Shown: one piece after another, positions 1 through 11,781 of the stretch
How the letters are laid out: each line of letters starts with the position of its first letter
Numbering within the stretch: position 1 is the stretch's first letter
Assembly: GCF_013868135.1 (NCBI RefSeq)
Contig: NZ_JACEMU010000016.1
Span: 310,001 to 374,000 of the forward strand
DNA length: 64,000 nucleotides
Source: Paracoccus sp. S1E-3
GTDB lineage: Bacteria; Pseudomonadota; Alphaproteobacteria; Rhodobacterales; Rhodobacteraceae
Reading direction: 5' to 3'
Translations under genes and position numbers: made by a program
The notes under the pieces: generated by a model
The model's database searches: none
Told to the model about the DNA's origin: nothing
Seen by the model: the letters and a program-made list of their open reading frames with translations, nothing else

Positions 1-2991
<2,991 letters not shown>

Positions 2992-3103
2992 CGGTGGTCC
3001 CCTGATCTTTGAGAATTGTCCTAGCCCGTCCGGGCGCAAACGCCAAGACCGGGAACCATGGCGGCGCGGGCGGGTTGCCCTGCGGCATGACGAAAGGGCC
3101 AGC

Positions 3104-4072
3104 ATGACGGCGAAATTCGACCTCTCGAACGCGCGGGTGGCCGCGATCCTGAACGCCGCCTCGGGCAAGAGCGATGGCAGCGATACCACGGCGCTTCTGG
3201 AAAAGCTGGTCGCGCCGGTCAGCGGCAGCTTTGATATCCTGCCGATCCAGAAGGGTCAGGACCTGATTCGGTTGGCCAGCGATGCGGCGAAATCGCATGA
3301 TCTGGTGATCGCGGTGGGCGGTGACGGCACCCAGGCGGCGGTCGCGCAGGCACTGGCGGATCTGGGTGGCGAGACCGTGATGGGGGTCATTCCCGGCGGC
3401 ACCTTCAACTATTTCGCCCGCGACCTGCATGTCGGCGATACGCCCGAGGAGGCGATCCAGACCATTCTGAACGCCCGCGTCCAGCCGGTCTCGGTCGGGG
3501 ACATGAACGGAAAGGTGTTTCTGAACAATGTCAGCCTTGGCGCCTATCCCGAGATTCTCGAAAAGCGCGAGGCGGCGTACCGGAAATTCGGCCGTTCCCG
3601 GTTTCTGGCCTATTGGGCGGTGCTGGACGCGTTGAGGGACCTGCGCCACCCGCTGCAACTGACCGCCCATGTGAATGGCGAGACGCTGGAGTTTCAGACC
3701 GCGCTCGCTTTCGTCGCCCAGAGCGAGACCCAGCTTGAGAGTTTCGGGCTGCAGGGCGCCGAGGACGTGAAACGCGACCGGCTTCCGCTGTTCGTCGCCA
3801 AGGCGAAGACCGGACGCGGGCTGATCGCAGCGGCGTTGCGGCTGGCGCTTGGCCGAACCTCGCATGGCGAGGATTTCGACCTGATCATCGCCGATGATTT
3901 CATCATCCATACCGACAGCCCGACCCGCCATGTCGCCCATGACGGCGAACGCTCGCGGGTGCCCGCGCCGTTGAAACTGACCATCCGCAAGGACGCGCTG
4001 CGGGTGCTGGTTCCCGCTGATCCGGTATCCGACGACCCCCGCACTCCCACCGCCGGGACCGCGACGAACTGA
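3104..4072 (+). CDS. Diacylglycerol/lipid kinase family protein (YegS-like)
   Basis: 322 aa, the usual length for the DAGK catalytic-domain family that phosphorylates diacylglycerol or related lipids at the inner membrane. The nucleotide-binding signature AVGGDGT sits near residue 70, followed by [15 protein letters not shown], the second conserved block of this family. The C-terminal half contains a conserved [11 protein letters not shown] segment. The ATG is chosen because family similarity begins with the [10 protein letters not shown] strand about ten residues later; a weak AAAGG lies upstream. The stop overlaps the next gene by one base (TGATG), so the two are probably co-translated. The exact lipid substrate cannot be read from sequence. 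Confidence 0.88.
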   Translation: MTAKFDLSNARVAAILNAASGKSDGSDTTALLEKLVAPVSGSFDILPIQKGQDLIRLASDAAKSHDLVIAVGGDGTQAAVAQALADLGGETVMGVIPGGTFNYFARDLHVGDTPEEAIQTILNARVQPVSVGDMNGKVFLNNVSLGAYPEILEKREAAYRKFGRSRFLAYWAVLDALRDLRHPLQLTAHVNGETLEFQTALAFVAQSETQLESFGLQGAEDVKRDRLPLFVAKAKTGRGLIAAALRLALGRTSHGEDFDLIIADDFIIHTDSPTRHVAHDGERSRVPAPLKLTIRKDALRVLVPADPVSDDPRTPTAGTATN

Positions 4073-4824
4073 TGCGGATCGCCCTTCTTTCCGACCTGCA
4101 TATCGGGATGCACCGCACGCGGCTTGTCCAGCCCATGCTTGATGCCATTGCAGATGCCGCGCCCGAACATATCGTCGTCGCCGGCGATCTCGTTCAGCGC
4201 GCCCGACCCGAACTGTTTGCCGAGGCGGCCGCCATCCTGGACCAGACCGGCCTGCCCTGGCTATGCGTGCCCGGCAATCACGACATTCCGCTGATGAACC
4301 TGCCCGCGCGGTTGCTGCGGCCGTTCCGCGATTACGAAGCCGCCGTCCCCGGCCCGAGAGATCCGCTTCTGGAACTGCCGGGGTTGAAGATCGTCGGCGT
4401 CAACTCGACCTTTCCCTATCGCTGGCGCAACGGACGGCTGACGAATCGGCAGATCGCGCGGGTGAAGCACCTGGCGCGGACGGGGCCGGTCATGGTCGTC
4501 CAGCACCATCCGATCAGCCTGCTGCCGGGCGAGACGAAGGAGTTGATGCTGAACGCCGATGCCGCCCTTGCCGCCTATGACGAGGCGGGGGTGGATCTGG
4601 TGCTGACCGGCCATCTGCATCACTTCAACACCGCGACCTCGGCCAGCGGCATGACGCAGATCCATGCCGCATCGGCGCTGTGCGACCGCAGCGAGGACCC
4701 GCCGAACGAGATCGCCATGCTGGATGTGGAGCCGGGCGGCTTTCAGCTGACCCGCATGATCGCGCCGCGCGACGGCGCCGATTTCGTGGCCGAGCCGCCG
4801 GTCAGCCTGCCCAGCCGGCACTAG
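4072..4824 (+). CDS. Metallophosphoesterase
   Basis: 250 aa calcineurin-like phosphoesterase. The five metal-binding blocks are all present: DLHIG (Asp8, His10), GDL near residue 38, GNHD at 68-71, a QHHP histidine near 145, and GHLHH near 182. Such enzymes hydrolyse phosphodiesters or phosphomonoesters with a dinuclear metal centre. No signal peptide is visible, so it is probably cytoplasmic. It overlaps the upstream lipid kinase by one base, suggesting a two-gene operon that handles phospholipid or phosphodiester turnover; that link is inference from position only. Confidence 0.88.
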   Translation: MRIALLSDLHIGMHRTRLVQPMLDAIADAAPEHIVVAGDLVQRARPELFAEAAAILDQTGLPWLCVPGNHDIPLMNLPARLLRPFRDYEAAVPGPRDPLLELPGLKIVGVNSTFPYRWRNGRLTNRQIARVKHLARTGPVMVVQHHPISLLPGETKELMLNADAALAAYDEAGVDLVLTGHLHHFNTATSASGMTQIHAASALCDRSEDPPNEIAMLDVEPGGFQLTRMIAPRDGADFVAEPPVSLPSRH

Positions 4825-4833
4825 ACCGCCGGG

Positions 4834-5643
4834 TCAGTCCAGCCCCAGCACGTCCAGCATGTCATACTCTCCGGGCCCCTTGTCCTGCCCCCAGATCGCG
4901 GCCTGAAGCGCGCCGCGCGCAAATATCGCGCGATCGCTCGCCAGATGACGCAGGACCACGCGCTCGCCCTCGCCGGCGAAGATCACGTCATGCTCGCCCA
5001 CCACGTCGCCGCCACGGATCGAGGCGAAGCCGATCGCGCCCGGCCGGCGCGGCCCGGTGATGCCGTCGCGCACTGGCCCGCGCAAGTCGTCCAGCGTCAC
5101 GCCGCGCCCCTCGGCGGCGGCTTCGCCCAGCATCAGCGCGGTGCCCGAAGGCGCATCGACCTTGTGACGGTGATGAGCCTCGACCACCTCGATATCCCAG
5201 TCCGTGCCAAGCGCGGCGGCGACCTTCCGGGTCAGCCCCATCAATAGGTTCACCCCAAGGCTCATATTCCCCGCGCGGATGATCGGCGCATGCCGGGCGG
5301 CGCGCGCAATCGCGGCCAGATCCGCAGGTTCCAGCCCGGTGGTCCCGATCACATGGACGGCACGGGCCTGCGCCGCCAGTTCGGCATAGGCCACGGTCGC
5401 GGCAGGGGTGGTGAAATCGATCACCGCCTGCGTCCCGGCAATCGCGCCGACCGCGTCATCGGTGACGATCACCCCATTCGGCTGCCCACCCATCGCCTCG
5501 CCCAGATCGCGGCCGACCCACGGATTACCGGGCCGCACGACCGCCCCGACCAGCCGCACCTTGTCCGAGGCGCCGACGACGCGCACCAGCATCTGCCCCA
5601 TGCGCCCCGATACGCCCGTGACGACAATCCCCGGCTTGTCCAT
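4834..5643 (-). CDS. dapB: 4-hydroxy-tetrahydrodipicolinate reductase
   Basis: 269 aa. It reduces hydroxy-tetrahydrodipicolinate with NAD(P)H in the lysine/diaminopimelate pathway. The N-terminal Rossmann motif GVSGRMGQ lies at residues 10-17 and the family signature [15 protein letters not shown] at 155-169, containing the catalytic His-His and Lys. The upstream in-frame ATG at 5661 was rejected because a perfect AGGAGG lies just before the ATG at 5643. It is convergent with the metallophosphoesterase (9 bases apart) and divergent from rbfA, with only about 70 bases shared as promoter region. Confidence 0.97.
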   Translation of the reverse strand: MDKPGIVVTGVSGRMGQMLVRVVGASDKVRLVGAVVRPGNPWVGRDLGEAMGGQPNGVIVTDDAVGAIAGTQAVIDFTTPAATVAYAELAAQARAVHVIGTTGLEPADLAAIARAARHAPIIRAGNMSLGVNLLMGLTRKVAAALGTDWDIEVVEAHHRHKVDAPSGTALMLGEAAAEGRGVTLDDLRGPVRDGITGPRRPGAIGFASIRGGDVVGEHDVIFAGEGERVVLRHLASDRAIFARGALQAAIWGQDKGPGEYDMLDVLGLD

Positions 5644-5716
5644 ATCCCGCCTCCTGACCATTTCCCCTTCGCTTAGTCCATTGCGGGGCGCCGCCCAACC
5701 CCCTACATCTGCAGCT

Positions 5717-6136
5717 ATGGCACAGAACCGCTTTCATACCGGCCCCGGTCCGTCGCAACGACAGCTTCGCGTGGGCGAACTGATCCGTCACCGCTTGTCC
5801 GAACTGCTACTGCGCGCCGAGGTTCACGATCCCGACCTGAACCGCCACTCGATCACCGTGGGCGAGGTGCGCACGTCGCCCGATCTGAAGGTGGCGACGG
5901 CTTACGTCATGCCGCTGGGTGGCACCGACAGGGAAGACGCGCTGAAGGCGCTTCGCCGCAACTCGCGCGAGTTGCGCCATATGGTCGCCAAGGGTCTCAA
6001 CCTGAAATACGCGCCCGAACTGCGCTTTCAGCTGGACGAGACCTTCGACCGCATGGACGATACCCGCCGCCTGTTCGCCGACGAACGGGTTCAGCGCGAC
6101 ATCCGGGCCGATACGGACGATGAAGATCTGGACTGA
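5717..6136 (+). CDS. rbfA: 30S ribosome-binding factor RbfA
   Basis: 139 aa, normal for alphaproteobacterial RbfA, which assists late 30S maturation at the 16S rRNA 5' region and cold adaptation. The KH-type core contains [14 protein letters not shown] near the N-terminus, the [19 protein letters not shown] strand block, and the C-terminal [19 protein letters not shown] motif. The last 17 bases overlap the next gene. The dapB/rbfA/truB neighbourhood is recurrent in Rhodobacteraceae and fits a translation-related operon. Confidence 0.95.
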   Translation: MAQNRFHTGPGPSQRQLRVGELIRHRLSELLLRAEVHDPDLNRHSITVGEVRTSPDLKVATAYVMPLGGTDREDALKALRRNSRELRHMVAKGLNLKYAPELRFQLDETFDRMDDTRRLFADERVQRDIRADTDDEDLD

Positions 6137-6884
6137 ATTGCGCCGCCGCCTGGGGCTGGCCGCGGGCGCGGTGCTGGCACTTGGCCTGCCGGTCGCGGCC
6201 GCCGACTGCGCGCGCATGACTCATGACGGCCAGGGCTATGTGGTCTGCACCGTCCACGCCGCCGAGGAGCCGAAGCTCGGCCTGTGGCTGGACGATGCCA
6301 AGGGGCGCAAGCTGAACAATTTCAGCGGCGTCCGCAGCACGCTGGCCGAAGGTCAGGTGCTGGCCTTCGCCATGAACGCGGGCATGTTCCATGCCGATTA
6401 CGAACCCGTGGGGCTGTTCCGATCGGGCGGGGAAACCCACGGCCAACTGGTGACCGCCGGTGGGGACGGAAATTTCGGCATGCTGCCCAACGGCGTCTTC
6501 TGCACCGGCGGTTCGGCCCCGTTCCGCGTCATCGAATCGCGCGCTTTCGCCAAGGCGCAGCCAGAGTGCCGGCTGGCCACCCAGTCCGGCCCGATGCTGG
6601 TCATCGAGGGCGAGCTGCACCCGCGCTTTCTGGTCGATTCCGACAGCCGCTATATCCGCAACGGGGTCGGCGTTTCCGCCGATGGGGGCACCGCATGGTT
6701 CGCGATTTCCGACCGCCCGGTGACTTTCCACGAATTCGGGCGGCTGTTCCGCGACGGGCTGAAGGCGCGCAATGCGCTGTATTTCGATGGCTCGATCTCG
6801 CGGCTTTACGCGCCGCAGCTGCGCCGTAACGATTTCGGCTGGTCGATGGGTCCCATCATCGGGCTGGTGGACAGCGCCGGTTGA
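6120..6884 (+). CDS. Secreted phosphodiester glycosidase family protein
   Basis: 254 aa. An N-terminal signal peptide is visible: RRR, then a hydrophobic Leu/Ala run ending near VAAADC. The mature part resembles the phosphodiester glycosidase / DUF2233 family (related to the N-acetylglucosamine-1-phosphodiester alpha-N-acetylglucosaminidase fold), with the typical blocks FAMNAGMFH, LPNGVF, TQSGPMLV, RNGVGV and ALYFDGSISRLY. It would act in the periplasm, probably on sugar-phosphate diesters, but the substrate is unknown. It overlaps rbfA by 17 bases and precedes truB by about 50, an odd place for an envelope enzyme but one that implies co-transcription. Confidence 0.8.
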   Translation: MKIWTELRRRLGLAAGAVLALGLPVAAADCARMTHDGQGYVVCTVHAAEEPKLGLWLDDAKGRKLNNFSGVRSTLAEGQVLAFAMNAGMFHADYEPVGLFRSGGETHGQLVTAGGDGNFGMLPNGVFCTGGSAPFRVIESRAFAKAQPECRLATQSGPMLVIEGELHPRFLVDSDSRYIRNGVGVSADGGTAWFAISDRPVTFHEFGRLFRDGLKARNALYFDGSISRLYAPQLRRNDFGWSMGPIIGLVDSAG

Positions 6885-6936
6885 CGGCGGCTGAGGCCGG
6901 GGCTATCCGCTTCGCCTTTGCTAAGGAGGGCGCGCC

Positions 6937-7839
6937 ATGGCACGCAAGAAGGGCCGCGACATCTCGGGCTGGCTGATCGTCGACAAGCCGGCAGGCGTGG
7001 GATCGACCGATGTGGTCGGCAGCGTGCGTTGGGCGCTGGATGCAAAAAAGGCGGGCCATGCCGGCACGCTGGACCCCGACGCCACCGGCGTTCTGGCCGT
7101 GGCGCTGGGTGAGGCCACCAAGACCGTCCCGCTGCTGACCGAAGCGCTGAAGGCCTATGACTTCACCGTCAACTGGGGCGCGGAGACCGATACCGACGAC
7201 GCCTCGGGCGCGGTCATCGGCCAGTCGGATGCGCGCCCGACGGCCGACGCCATCAACGCCGCCATGGCCGCCTTCATCGGCGAAATCATGCAGGTCCCCC
7301 CCGCTTTTTCGGCCGTGAAGGTGGAGGGGGCGCGCGCCTACGACCTCGCCCGCGAGGGCGAGGCGGTCGAGTTGGCCGCGCGCCCGCTCTATGTCGATGA
7401 ACTGACCTTGCTGGCCGCCCGCGAGGATCAGGCCGACCTGCACATGGTCTGCGGTAAGGGCGGCTATGTCCGCGCCATCGCCCGCGATCTGGGCCGCGCG
7501 CTCGGCTGCCTCGGCCATGTCCAAAGCCTGCGCCGCGTCTGGTCCGGCCCGTTCGAGGTCGAAAACGCGGTGTCTTTCGATCTGATCGACCGCGCCAATC
7601 AGGCCGAGATCGAGGCGCGGCTGCTGCCGATCCAGTCCGCGCTTGTCGATCTGCCCGAGATGCGCGCCACCGATCAGGGCGCCGTGCGCATTCTGAACGG
7701 CAACCCCGGCCAGGTGCTGGGCATGGCAGATTTCGGCGAACAGGTCTGGGTCAGCCATCAGGGCCGCGCGATCTGCATCGGCCGCTATCTGGCAGGCGAG
7801 GTCCAGCCCGACCGTGTCTTCGTCCAAGGAACGGCGTGA
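6937..7839 (+). CDS. truB: tRNA pseudouridine(55) synthase
   Basis: 300 aa TruB, which makes pseudouridine 55 in the T-loop of tRNAs. The catalytic motif [12 protein letters not shown] lies at residues 40-51, with the nucleophilic aspartate at position 46, and [12 protein letters not shown], a conserved C-terminal block, is present. A strong AAGGAGG precedes the start by 8 bases. The stop overlaps the next ATG by one base. rpsO, which often follows truB, is not here; a GNAT gene takes its place. Confidence 0.97.
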   Translation: MARKKGRDISGWLIVDKPAGVGSTDVVGSVRWALDAKKAGHAGTLDPDATGVLAVALGEATKTVPLLTEALKAYDFTVNWGAETDTDDASGAVIGQSDARPTADAINAAMAAFIGEIMQVPPAFSAVKVEGARAYDLAREGEAVELAARPLYVDELTLLAAREDQADLHMVCGKGGYVRAIARDLGRALGCLGHVQSLRRVWSGPFEVENAVSFDLIDRANQAEIEARLLPIQSALVDLPEMRATDQGAVRILNGNPGQVLGMADFGEQVWVSHQGRAICIGRYLAGEVQPDRVFVQGTA

Positions 7840-8339
7840 TGTCGGGCCTGCGGATCCGCCCCGAAACACCTGCCGACGCCGACGCGATTTCGGCACTGAC
7901 CACTGCCGCTTTTGCGGGTGCCGAACACAGCGACGGAACCGAGGCGGAGATCGTCGCGCGCCTGCGCGCCGCCGATGCGTTGCTGCTGTCGCTGGTGGCG
8001 ATGCAGGCCGAACAGATGCTGGGCCACGTCGCCTTCTCCGAGGTGACGATTGGCGGCCAGGATCGGGGCTGGGTCGGGCTCGGGCCGGTCTCGGTCCTGC
8101 CCGCGCGGCAGGCGGAAGGCATCGGATCGGCGCTGATCCGCGCCGGGCTGTCGCGCCTGCAAACGACCCGCCGGGGCTGCGTGGTGTTGGGCGATCCGGG
8201 CTATTACAGGCGTTTCGACTTTGCCGTTACGCCCGGCATCACCTATCCGGGCGTGCCGCCGAAATATTTCATGGCCCTTACCTGGGAAGACCCCGTGCCG
8301 CAGGGCGAGGTCGCCTATCACCCCGCCTTCACAGGCTGA
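7839..8339 (+). CDS. GNAT family N-acetyltransferase
   Basis: 166 aa. The N-terminal RIRPETPADADAI and the acetyl-CoA pyrophosphate-binding region LPARQAEGIGSALIRAGL (Q/RxxGxG/A) are typical of the YhbS-type GNAT family, as is the following GDPGYYRRFDF block. The ATG overlapping the truB stop was preferred over the GTG three bases upstream. The acceptor substrate is unknown. Its 3' end overlaps the convergent NlpC/P60 gene by 11 bases. Confidence 0.88.
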   Translation: MSGLRIRPETPADADAISALTTAAFAGAEHSDGTEAEIVARLRAADALLLSLVAMQAEQMLGHVAFSEVTIGGQDRGWVGLGPVSVLPARQAEGIGSALIRAGLSRLQTTRRGCVVLGDPGYYRRFDFAVTPGITYPGVPPKYFMALTWEDPVPQGEVAYHPAFTG

Positions 8340-9171
8340 TCGTCACCGCAGGCGGCCGCCGCGCCCCCCGGAACGGCCCATTCCCCGAAGCGTCGATCCG
8401 CGCGATGGCGCTGGCGATATCCTCGTGGATCACCCGCATCTGCCAGGCCGTCGCATGCACCATGCGGCCGTCGCCGCAGGCCATGGCGACATGGCCGGGC
8501 CAGAACAGCAGATCGCCGCGCTGGATATCCTCGACCGGCTGGAAAGCATGTTCCTGCAGATCGGCATCGCCCGGACAGGCGATCCCGCAACCATGCAGCG
8601 CGGCCTGCATCAGACCGGAACAGTCGATCCCCCCGCGCGAATTGCCCCCCCAGAGATAGGGCGTCCCCATGAGCGATTCCGCCAACACCACCGGATCATC
8701 GGCAAAGCGGTCGGAAATCGCCTGCACCGGCACCCATCCGCCCTGCGCCAGCCCGGCAAAGCCGTCGCGGATTTCGGCCACCGAAAGCCGCGCATTGACC
8801 GAGAGGCTGGCCATTTCGTGCCGCTTCATGTTCGGCTCGGGATAGATATGGGTCGCCGGCGCGGCGACGCGATGGGTGATGGCGGGCATGTCGGCGTGAA
8901 GGTCGCCCTCGACCACCCAACCGACATAGCCGTCCCGCTGCGCCTGCACGAAGGCCCAGCCGTCCGTCCGGTCGATCACCAGAACATCGGCGCCGAAATT
9001 CAGCTGACGATCGCGCGGGCCATCCGGGCGCACCCGCAACTCTACCAGCGGCGCCCCGATCCGCGCAGGCGCGCCATCGGTGTATTCGGGGCGTTCGACC
9101 ACGCCCCTCAGCCGGGACAGCGCCACCCGGTCGGTGGCCGGGGTCAGGCGGCGGTCCAGTTTTACGCTCAT
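8329..9171 (-). CDS. NlpC/P60 family cysteine peptidase with SH3-like domains
   Basis: 280 aa peptidoglycan-type endopeptidase. The N-terminal about 140 residues form two SH3-like segments (for example DGWAFVQAQRDGYVGWV and GGWVPVQAI), followed by the catalytic domain: GGIDCSGL with Cys174, GHVAMA with His217 and MVHAT with His229. This domain order is that of the gamma-D-glutamyl-L-diamino acid endopeptidases (YkfC-like). No clear signal peptide is visible, so it may act on recycled muropeptides in the cytosol. It overlaps the upstream aminopeptidase by 4 bases (ATGA), so the pair may form a murein-peptide or peptide-recycling operon. Confidence 0.9.
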   Translation of the reverse strand: MSVKLDRRLTPATDRVALSRLRGVVERPEYTDGAPARIGAPLVELRVRPDGPRDRQLNFGADVLVIDRTDGWAFVQAQRDGYVGWVVEGDLHADMPAITHRVAAPATHIYPEPNMKRHEMASLSVNARLSVAEIRDGFAGLAQGGWVPVQAISDRFADDPVVLAESLMGTPYLWGGNSRGGIDCSGLMQAALHGCGIACPGDADLQEHAFQPVEDIQRGDLLFWPGHVAMACGDGRMVHATAWQMRVIHEDIASAIARIDASGNGPFRGARRPPAVTISL

Positions 9172-10550
9172 TTCCCCAGCAACTCCGGCAGTGCCGCCAG
9201 CAGCGCCCGCGCGCCCTGCTGAACGCCGCCCTTGGTGCGGCCCGGCGCGGGCTTCGGCTGCCAGCCGTAAATGTCGAAATGCGCGTAATGCCCCGCGCCT
9301 TCGGCAAAGCGGCGCAGGAACAGGGCCGCGGTGATCGACCCCGCCATCCCGCCCGAGGGCGCATTGTCCAGATCGGCGATCCCCGGCTCGATCATCTCCT
9401 CATAAGGCTCCCAGAAGGGCATCCGCCAGAGCGGGTCCCAATGGCTGCGGGCAGCCGCCGAGATCGCGGCCGCCGCCGCATCGTCATCACAGTAGAATGG
9501 CGGCACATCCGGGCCGAGCGCCACCCGCGCCGCGCCCGTCAGCGTCGCCATGGAAATCAGCCAGTCCGGTTCGTCTTCCGCCGCCAGCGCCAGTGCGTCG
9601 GCCAGCACCAGCCGCCCTTCGGCGTCGGTATTGTTGACCTCGACCGTCAGGCCTTTGCGGCTGGTCAGGATATCGCCGGGTCGGAACGCATCGGCGGAAA
9701 TGGAATTTTCCACCGCCGGAATCAGCACCCGCAGGCGTATTCCGTCGGCCGCGCCGGTTGCGGCCAGCATCTGCGCCAGACCCAGAACGGTCGCGGCCCC
9801 GCCCATGTCCTTCTTCATCAAGCCCATGCTGGCCGCCGGCTTGATGTCCAGCCCGCCGGTATCGAAACAGACCCCCTTGCCCACTAGGCTCAGCGCCGGT
9901 CCGCCCTCCCCCCGCGTCAATTCGATCAGGCGGGGCGCCTGTGCGGCGGCGCGGCCAACCGCGTGGATCAGCGGAAAGTTCTGGTCCAGCAATTCATCGC
10001 CCGTCACCACCTTCACCGCAAAGCCATGCTGCGCGGCCATCGCGCGTGCCGCCGCTTCCAGCGCATCCGGCCCCATGTCATTGGTGGGCGTGTTGATCAG
10101 GTCGCGGGTCAGGAACTCTGCCTCGGCCATGGCCAGCAGACGCGCCGCGTCGACGCCTTCGGGCGCGACCAGGCGCGCTTTCGCGCCCTCAGCCTTGCGA
10201 TAGCGGCCAAAGGCATATTGCGCCAGCAGCCAGCCGAAAGCGGCCTCGGCCGGGTCGAGGCCCTCGGGCCAAGCGACGATCCTCCACGCCCCTTCAGGCA
10301 GCGCCATCGCCGCCTTCGCCAGCGCGAAACGTTCGCGCGAGGGGCGGCCAGACGCCTGCTCCACGCCCACAAGCGCCCCCGAAAGCGCCCCATCGGCGCC
10401 CGGCAGCAGGCAGACCTGACCGGGCTTCCCGGCAAAGCCGGTCGCCTGGGCCCAGGCGCGGGCGGCAGGATCCAGATCGTCGGGCAAAGCCCCCTGCACC
10501 AGCCAGATCGGGCGGGCATCGGCAGTCGGGGCGGCAAATTCGGGTGTCAT
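9168..10550 (-). CDS. Leucyl aminopeptidase family protein (M17)
   Basis: 460 aa cytosolic metallo-aminopeptidase. The M17 catalytic domain is complete: VGKGVCFDTGGLDIKP at 223-238, MKKDMGGAA at 245-253, and the signature NTDAEGR at 317-323, which supply the two-metal site. The N-terminal domain is short compared with PepA, as in the PepB-like subgroup. An upstream in-frame extension to 10628 was rejected because a GAGG lies 5 bases before the ATG at 10550. It is translationally coupled to the NlpC/P60 gene. Confidence 0.92.
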   Translation of the reverse strand: MTPEFAAPTADARPIWLVQGALPDDLDPAARAWAQATGFAGKPGQVCLLPGADGALSGALVGVEQASGRPSRERFALAKAAMALPEGAWRIVAWPEGLDPAEAAFGWLLAQYAFGRYRKAEGAKARLVAPEGVDAARLLAMAEAEFLTRDLINTPTNDMGPDALEAAARAMAAQHGFAVKVVTGDELLDQNFPLIHAVGRAAAQAPRLIELTRGEGGPALSLVGKGVCFDTGGLDIKPAASMGLMKKDMGGAATVLGLAQMLAATGAADGIRLRVLIPAVENSISADAFRPGDILTSRKGLTVEVNNTDAEGRLVLADALALAAEDEPDWLISMATLTGAARVALGPDVPPFYCDDDAAAAAISAAARSHWDPLWRMPFWEPYEEMIEPGIADLDNAPSGGMAGSITAALFLRRFAEGAGHYAHFDIYGWQPKPAPGRTKGGVQQGARALLAALPELLGK

Positions 10551-10608
10551 ATCGGCCTCAGGTCCTTGCATCGCGCGCAAGCATGTCACCGCCCTTCCCC
10601 ATCCGCAA

Positions 10609-10995
10609 CTACAGCCCCGATACCTCATCCCAGATTTCCGTCAGCGAGCGGTTCGCCACCCGCACCGCCCGTGCCAGCGTCGCCGTCAGCGCCACCGCGT
10701 CGCTGCGGCGGGCGCAATCGGCCACGTCGATCGCGACCCCGGCGAGCGAGACAAGCCCCACCTGCCATGCCAGACGCGACAGCCGTTCCGCCTGCGCCAC
10801 AATCGCCCCCTCATCCCCGCGCCGGGCGCTGTCCAGCACTCCCTGAACCGATGTTGCCATCTGCTCCAGCGCCATCTGGATCACCCCTTCGGCCGCGATC
10901 TCGCCCAGCTCGTTCACGATATTCTGAATGCGCCCAGCATCGACGCGAATGGGTTCCACCACGCCAAGCGGCGCTATCTTGCTCACGACCTTCAC
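10609..10995 (-). CDS. Conserved hypothetical helical protein
   Basis: 128 aa, GTG start with GAAGG six bases upstream. It is predicted almost entirely helical with no signal peptide or membrane segment. A run near residues 70-110 (RLSRLAWQVGLVSLAGVAIDV, then RVANRSLTEIWDEV) gives the look of a four-helix bundle, loosely like an HPt or response-modulating domain, but no phosphorylatable histidine context is evident. I do not recognise the family. It sits alone between the aminopeptidase and the divergent carbonic anhydrase. Confidence 0.65.
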   Translation of the reverse strand: MKVVSKIAPLGVVEPIRVDAGRIQNIVNELGEIAAEGVIQMALEQMATSVQGVLDSARRGDEGAIVAQAERLSRLAWQVGLVSLAGVAIDVADCARRSDAVALTATLARAVRVANRSLTEIWDEVSGL

Positions 10996-11133
10996 TCCAC
11001 ACCTTCATGTCCCCACACGTCCCGGAAAGATGGCAGCGTGGCGTTATGATTTCCTTACCCGGCTGAGGAAAAATCGCTCGAATTGAAGACAATACCGGCC
11101 TATTTGTGAGGGCGCGTGACGAAAGGACAGCCG

Positions 11134-11781
11134 ATGCTCAACGCCAAGCCACTGCCGCATTATCTTGTCAGCCGCTATAACGGCTGGCGTGCGACCACCT
11201 TCGCCGAGAACCGCGCCTGGTATAACCGGCTGGCCGAAGACGGGCAGCGCCCGCGCGCGATGATCATTTCCTGCTGCGATTCGCGGGTGCATGTCACCTC
11301 GATCTTCGGCGCCGACACTGGCGAGTTCTTCATTCACCGCAATATCGCCAATCTGGTGCCGCCTTATACGCCTGACGGGCACCAGCACGGCACCTCGGCC
11401 GCGGTGGAATATGCCGTGAAGGCGCTGAAGGTCGCGCATCTGATCGTCATGGGACACACCAAATGCGGCGGCGTGGCGGGGTGCCATGCCATGTGCTCGG
11501 GTCACGCGCCCGAGCTGGAGGAGGAATCCAGCTTCGTCGGCCGCTGGATGGACATCCTGCGCCCCGGCTACGAACGCGTGACCGCGCTGCCCGAGGCCGA
11601 ACAGGTCCCGGCGCTGGAACGCGAGGCTGTCACCGTGTCGCTGGAAAACCTGATGGGCTTCCCCTTCGTGCGCGAGGCGGTGGAATCGGGGGACATGACC
11701 CTGCACGGGCTGATCCACGACATCGGCGACGGCACCCTGCTTCAATATGACGGGCTTGAAGGAAAGTTCGTCCGGGTCTGA
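11134..11781 (+). CDS. Beta-class carbonic anhydrase
   Basis: 215 aa zinc enzyme that interconverts CO2 and bicarbonate. Zinc ligands and catalytic dyad are visible: CCDSR (Cys47, Asp49, Arg51) and GHTKCGG (His108, Cys111). An in-frame GTG 18 bases upstream was rejected because AAAGGA sits 6 bases before this ATG. Its stop overlaps the MFS gene start (TGATG), so it heads a four-gene overlapping run with a transporter and two glycosyltransferases; why a carbonic anhydrase is there is unclear. Confidence 0.95.
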   Translation: MLNAKPLPHYLVSRYNGWRATTFAENRAWYNRLAEDGQRPRAMIISCCDSRVHVTSIFGADTGEFFIHRNIANLVPPYTPDGHQHGTSAAVEYAVKALKVAHLIVMGHTKCGGVAGCHAMCSGHAPELEEESSFVGRWMDILRPGYERVTALPEAEQVPALEREAVTVSLENLMGFPFVREAVESGDMTLHGLIHDIGDGTLLQYDGLEGKFVRV

